From Ostrinia nubilalis (lineage: Eukaryota; Arthropoda; Insecta; Lepidoptera; Crambidae): a DNA stretch of 64,000 nt. This document shows, piece after piece, positions 59,020-64,000 of the stretch. The number at the start of each line of letters is the position of its first letter. Position 1 is the first letter of the stretch. A model generated the notes under the pieces. It had not been told where the DNA came from and ran no database searches. It saw only the letters and a list, made by a program, of their open reading frames with translations. The stretch covers positions 17,918,001-17,982,000 of the forward strand of contig NC_087092.1 in NCBI RefSeq assembly GCF_963855985.1, in the 5' to 3' direction. The position numbers were made by a program, and so were the translations under genes.

Positions 59020-59524
59020 CAGGGGTTCCCAAACTTATTTGATACGCGCCCCCTTTCGAACATACAAAAATATCCGCGCCCCCATCCTCCAGTCCAGAAC
59101 TCCAGATTATTTATTGGTCGTATCGAGCAGTCTGGAATCTCTTTTCTCAGCGGTAGCAGGTTTTATAATACTTAACTACCCTGATTGCCTAGCCTAGCCC
59201 GACGGATTAGCAAGCTGGAGTGGCAATGGGCAGGGCACATAGTACGCAGAACTGACGGCCGATGGGGCAGCAAGGTTCTGGAATGGAGGCCGCGTACCGG
59301 AAAACGCAGCGTGAGACGTCCACCTACAAGGTGGACCGACGACATTGTAAAGGTAGCAGGGACGCGCTGGACGCAGGTCGCTACCAATCGACCAACGTGG
59401 AAAGCATTAGCGGAGGCCTATGTTCAGCAGTGGACGTCCTATGGCTGAAATGATGATGGTGATGATGAACCCTGATGGCCTGCGCTTCCCCTGGGGGGGG
59501 CGCCCCCCACTTTGGGAACCCTTT
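59020..59524. mobile_element. hAT-type element split by an RTE-type LINE
   Basis: The ends CAGGGGTTCCCAAACTT (59020) and CACTTTGGGAACCCTT (to 59524), with GCGCCCCC subterminal repeats. The 8-bp flanks CACTAGGG and TACTAAGG agree at six positions. Confidence 0.75.
59191..59468 (+). mobile_element. RTE-type LINE, 5'-truncated, nested in the hAT element
   Basis: It encodes ARRISKLEWQWAGHIVRRTD to VQQWTSYG and stop (59448), then a GATGATGGTGATGATGAA tail. 13-bp flanks ACCCTGATTGCCT (59178-59190) and ACCCTGATGGCCT (59469-59481). Confidence 0.9.
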
Positions 59525-59532
59525 TACTAAGG

Positions 59533-61380
59533 CGATAGCGACGGGCTTGCACGTTAATAGGATAGGTCAGTTAGTCCGCCGGCGCACATAATGGATCCTC
59601 GCCCGCCGATGGACGATTAGCGCCCATTCTGCGGCGGTTTAATTAGAAAACTACTACCTATTCATGGTTTGACGTCAAACTGTTTCAGTTGAAAGCTGAC
59701 ATACGAGCGTAAGTGGGTTCCATTTGAGTGCTCTAAATATGTAATCTAGTTCGAGACTAACAGCCTGCCGAGTCCAAAGCAGTATTGTACTGGTTTGTGG
59801 AGCATTTAATCCATTTTATTATTTGACAAAAACATTTTTTTAATCCTCCAGATGATTCCCAATCGGAATGAGGCAGGCAGTTGTTGACAAGAAAATCTAT
59901 ATAAGAGGTCGATGTTTCCGTAGAATGTTCTATCGATCCATCACTCAAAATTAGTTGCTGGCATGAATAACGTCGAAAGATAGATGCGAAAAATGCCGTT
60001 AGGAGCAGCCCACTTGTCTGTAGTGAATGTCTTTAGTTTTAAATGACGATAATTACGAGATGTCGAACCGTAGCTGCGTAGTGATAATTCGCTAATCATG
60101 TCGAGGTAATTATACTTATTTCAATAAGCGGTTAATTAACTAAACTAACACCCATTGTCTGAATTCGGAATACTTATTCACGGGCATGTTTATTCATACA
60201 CACTAGCAATTAACAAAACACTGTGGTTACGTGTCGAGGCACGAGACGACAGTTCCATTGAGGCAGCGCTAGAATATTTGCCATTTTTGTTAATTAGTCG
60301 GTGCAAATTGGACAGTAATGACTAATGTGTCAAGCCACAGGTAGCGCCGCAGCGGGGTAGTAGAGTGACCCATTAGTTTGTTATCTATGCCAGTAAACTG
60401 GGCCTAGTTGTCGCTAGGTTAATCAACAATATTTTATATTTTGCACCGCATAGCGACAGCCGACTGATTAAACGCCTAAAGCTTGACACGACACGAAGCA
60501 CAGACGACTTGACTCAAATGCGATGGAACTTCACCTGGTGTTACCATCTTGCGGGTTACATCAGTTTAGGTGGGATTTTCATTATTTTATCTTAGAGTTA
60601 GACCTAGATCTTGTGAGTAAAAACATCTTCTACGACAGACACGACAATAATTGGTGTTATTCTCTATGTAACCATGTAATATCTAAACTTCTTCGCAGTC
60701 GTGTGTTCTGGGCCTAACAGCAGCTCACATGCACGGCTCGTTAAACCCAACCAGAGCGGTTTCATTCATAAACGTTGCTAATTAAAAAGATTCGGATACA
60801 TTACGAACGCACACATGATTATAATTCGGTGTGCTGTGAGACCGGGACGGTTATAATGTCCACTAATATTGTGAAGGTTTTTTTTTGAAGAACTACAAAT
60901 TACAATTTACCGTATGCCGTAACTCCGTAAGGCAAACAGAAATTTACCGAAATACACACACACAAATAGTCCTACTAGTCCCAACATCCTAGGAAATAAA
61001 ATAACTACATACCTACCTATATTATAATTTATTGAAACAATTAATTGATATATTTTGACGGATAGTTTACCTAACTTCAATGCAATTGTGTCGGATTAAT
61101 TGCAATAAAATATAGCAATTAATTTTAGTTTATACATTGCAATTTTAGCTCTCATCACCTACAAGAAATTAGATTATATTTTTTCATGCACCGTATCTTA
61201 TTATATGGGCATTTCTCCACTAAATGGAAAATCGCTGTCCCAAGCTAAATTTATGTAGTAAACCTTAAAATTTCTCAGGTTTTTGTATCAATACCGACAT
61301 AGAATTAGGTATTCTTAGCATGACATAGCATATTTAGTAATTTAATCATGGAATATTCGAATAAATAACCTCAAACGTCT
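59533..61380. other. Noncoding stretch, nothing recognised
   Basis: No supported frame or repeat pair. Confidence 0.35.
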
Positions 61381-61617
61381 CAAATCACAGTCCCCTGGTA
61401 CGTCCCTTTTCCAGAATTACACATATTGTTACAAATGTTTATTATATTGCTGTTGATATTTGAATAAAAAATATCCAAATACATTAACAATAACAGTTAG
61501 CATCTTAATACATCACAAACAATGTTTATAATATAATTTTAATCAAAATATCCTTCTGAGAATGCTGTCCTCAAATTATTAAAACATTCCCCTGTTAAAA
61601 TTTTAAAACCGGTTTAA

Positions 61618-62367
61618 TGATAGATTGCCCGGTGCTTTGTCCTGCTGGAAGCTCTTCTGGAAGGACTGGTTTTTTGTTCTAAACGTCCTGCCAGAAGATC
61701 GTCGCAAGTCCTGCCCGCAGTACGCAATTTGTACGTGTTTGCTTGCTGGTCCTTCCAGCAGTACGGTGACCTTCAAATTTGAACTCATCCTCACCAGAAG
61801 TAGTAAACACTTGGTTAGTGTTTATTAAATAAAAAGTCATGTCGTAGAATCATTTCGTTAAATCAGTCTTTTACGTTTTTTAATATATTATAAACTTGTT
61901 TATCTTCTTTTAACTTAACTAATAGGAACTATAATAAGGAACTTTAAATTAATTACTTTGGTACGTCACTTTGTATTAGAAATTACACCCATCACTTACA
62001 AATACACTACAAATTAAAAACAAAAACAAGAAATAAATTATAAATGTTTGATTAGGCTGGAATACTTCACATTCATTATAATATTATCGCCAAAATGTTG
62101 CCGACTCCAGGCCCGGCGCGTCAAAATGTGTCGCGCGAGCGCGAACGCGCTGCCCCCGTGTATACTCGTGCGCCATCGGGCTTCGACTAATGGTTAGTCG
62201 CGTTTTTCGATCTTGGGCACTATTAGGTGAAAGAAAAAGAAACACTCTATTTTTTCGTGTAAATTTGAACTTTGTACAATGTATACTTACGAAACTGTGA
62301 TCTTTTAATTTTGCGTCCTACCGGAAGTACTTTAAGTCCTGCTTGCAGGACTCCGGGCAATCTATCA
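61618..62367. mobile_element. TTAA-flanked DNA element with subterminal repeats
   Basis: The perfect 15-bp terminal repeat TGATAGATTGCCCGG (61618, complement ending 62367) lies between TTAA tetramers (61614-61617, 62368-62371). GTCCTGC.GGAAG-type blocks recur in both ends in both orientations. 750 bp, no transposase. TTAA suggests mobilisation by a piggyBac-type enzyme, though the ends are not of the CCC type. A GC-rich CpG patch lies at 62108-62180. Confidence 0.8.
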
Positions 62368-63078
62368 TTAAAGTCATATTTAGTTTTGGCGCAAAGCACT
62401 TAGATCGCAAAACGGAACGCAATAGGTGTTAAGGTTGTTCAGTTGTGTAGCTAGTGGGCAGCCGCTATTTTGTTTAATGCTACTACTGCGTCATCTGGTG
62501 AACCACGCGTCTCGGCCGTCAGTGAAAACATTCCCCTGGTGAGCCTTTTTTTTACTATTTTAAGAGTTTTAATAACGACAATTTGTTTAAATTAATTAAT
62601 CTTCTAGTATGTAGCCACATAAGTTGCGTTTATTTTAATGTTTTTAAATGATATTGTTTTATGAAGTATTCACGTAAAAATAACATTCCACTGGCGAACA
62701 TTCCCCTGTCATTTCATAGCACAGGGTACTGTTCATACCACAGGGGACTGTTCATACTACTGTTTTCCTAGGTTTTGACCACTAAAATAACGTCTTTTTA
62801 GTAGGTATTATCTCAAAATTTCACCGAAAAAGAAGCTACGCGAAACATGAGAAGAATTTCTAGAACAAAAACGTATAGCTGTGCAATTATGATATCATCG
62901 ACTTGAAACATTACCCTAAAAGAAAAATTGAAAAAAAGAAGAAAAAAGAAAAACTTTAAATAAAATCAGTTAAAGATATGAGTTGTCGTGAGCATAAGGC
63001 TGTAAAAAAGGTTTGGATGGGAGCACTGTGCTAAGTTTCGTGCAAAAAAGAAAGTCATGAAGACATAACAAATAATTT

Positions 63079-63425
63079 GTGTTTCTTTACGAGATCGAAT
63101 CAGAAATGAGGAGATCCGTAAACGAACTAAAGTCGGTGACATAGCCCGACGGATTAGCAAGCTGAAGTGGCAATAGGAAGGCACATAAAAAAAAAAAAAT
63201 TAGTACGCAGAACTGATGGCCCATCGGCAGCAAGGTTCTGTAGTGGAGGCCGCGTGGACGTCCCACGCTGCGTTTTACGGTACACAAGGTGGACCAACGA
63301 CATTATAAAGGTAGTAGGAAGGCGCTGGACGCAGGCCGCTACGAATCGATCAACATGGAAGTCTTTGAGGGAGGCCTATGTTCAGCAGTGGACGTCCTAT
63401 GGCTGAAATGATGATGATGATAATG
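63079..63425 (+). mobile_element. RTE-type LINE, 5'-truncated and damaged
   Basis: It carries LRDRIRNEEIRKRTKVGDIARR, a frameshift region with a 13-A run, then RWTQAATNRSTWKSLREAYVQQWTSYG and stop (63406), and a GATGATGAT tail. Perfect 12-bp duplication AACAAATAATTT (63067-63078, 63426-63437). Confidence 0.9.
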
Positions 63426-63437
63426 AACAAATAATTT

Positions 63438-64000
63438 CGGAAGGGAAAATACCTACATCTGATTCAGAAGATTTCGCAGAAGAACATCAGGCGCCTTTAA
63501 GATCATCTGACCCAACACGAAATAACAAGAATAGCGTTTCAATATTACATTCACCAGAAACGGGGTCAAAAAACAAAAATTAGCAGTAATAATGTTTTTT
63601 GTTTATTACTTTTTGTATTTTTTTGGTTCTGTTTTAAAAGGCAGGATACTACATTTTTGATTATTATAAAGACTGACTTTAGTGTCATACAATTTAAGTC
63701 TTAAAACTTAATTGTTCGTTAAGTTTAATGCTACTGTTATTAGGCTTAAGAAAAGTCATTATAAATTAGTAATATTTGTTTTAATAATAATATTTTTTGT
63801 TTCAAAAACTTACATATTTTTATAATAGCAAAGAAAAATAAAGAGTTTGTTTATTCAAAGAAAAATACTAATTGTTTTTGTCCATAATACATTCCCCTGG
63901 GTGGTTGCAACATTCCCCTGTCGCAATTTTGCGAAAAATCGCCAATAACTCAAAAACTAAGGGGAAAATGTGTGGGCTTTTTTTAGATATGTATTTAAAT
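63438..64000. other. AT-rich end of window with a short open tail
   Basis: A 47-codon open stretch at about 63440-63583 (PTSDSEDFAEEHQAPLRSSD, then a stop) reads like the acidic, polar end of a protein, but its upstream part is broken by stops. Not recognised. Confidence 0.3.

Larger units (their letters stand above)
61387..63920. repeat. Dispersed ACATTCCCCTG motif cluster
   Basis: Exact copies at 61584, 62528, 62698, 63889 and 63910. Variants at 61387 (ACAGTCCCCTG) and 62683 (ACATTCCACTG), plus inverted variants at 62722 and 62741. Function unknown. Confidence 0.75.

Overview
The window is lepidopteran (moth or butterfly) nuclear DNA. It is AT-rich and intron-dominated, with one identifiable host gene and a dense, nested load of transposable elements (TEs). 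The assignment rests on the TE spectrum (Pao/BEL and gypsy-like LTR elements, Jockey-like and RTE-like LINEs, hAT, piggyBac-like, pogo-like, Transib-like DNA elements, many small MITEs) and on an insect-type NRBP gene. No tRNA, rRNA, CRISPR array or bacterial-type operon was seen.

Host gene. Five consecutive coding exons of NRBP/Madm, a pseudokinase, lie on the minus strand between 7162 and 4700. All splice phases join cleanly. The first coding exon(s) and the C-terminal exons were not found. Either the bulk of the window, above 7.2 kb, is an upstream intron or 5' flank, or the first exon is short and I missed it. The exon introns carry several MITEs, and a four-element TE nest ends about 50 bp from the last visible exon.

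Layout. 1-2.5 kb: 3' end of a Pao/BEL retrotransposon with intact integrase. 2.8-4.65 kb: nested DNA transposons. 4.7-7.2 kb: NRBP exons. 7.2-7.5 kb: a hAT MITE. 7569-14297: a complete gypsy-like LTR element with identical 152-bp LTRs, a 5-bp target duplication, a decayed interior and two tandem arrays. 14.3-18 kb: mostly featureless, with a LINE stub and paired perfect hairpins. 18042-20800: a hAT element split by a 5'-truncated Jockey-like LINE. 25.6-27.0 kb: a decayed piggyBac-like element. 28.7-32.8 kb: two adjacent Transib-like elements, the first a 1.1-kb-arm foldback. 39.5-46.4 kb: a Pao element on the minus strand with identical LTRs and broken pol, its 5' LTR interrupted by a foldback element with a G-rich minisatellite core. 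46.9-47.2 kb: a palindrome. 53.3 kb: a solo LTR of the Pao family. 56.7-57.3 kb: an RTE-type LINE with an inverted 5' part (twin priming). 57.8-64 kb: further hAT elements, LINE stubs, a TTAA-flanked element and a cluster of ACATTCCCCTG motifs.

Most apparent open frames in the window are chance frames or frames inside repeats. The only frames supported as real protein sequence are the five NRBP exons, the Pao pol 3' end, the Jockey-like RT and recognisable fragments of RTE, piggyBac, gypsy and Pao pol. All calls are from reading the sequence. No database search was run.
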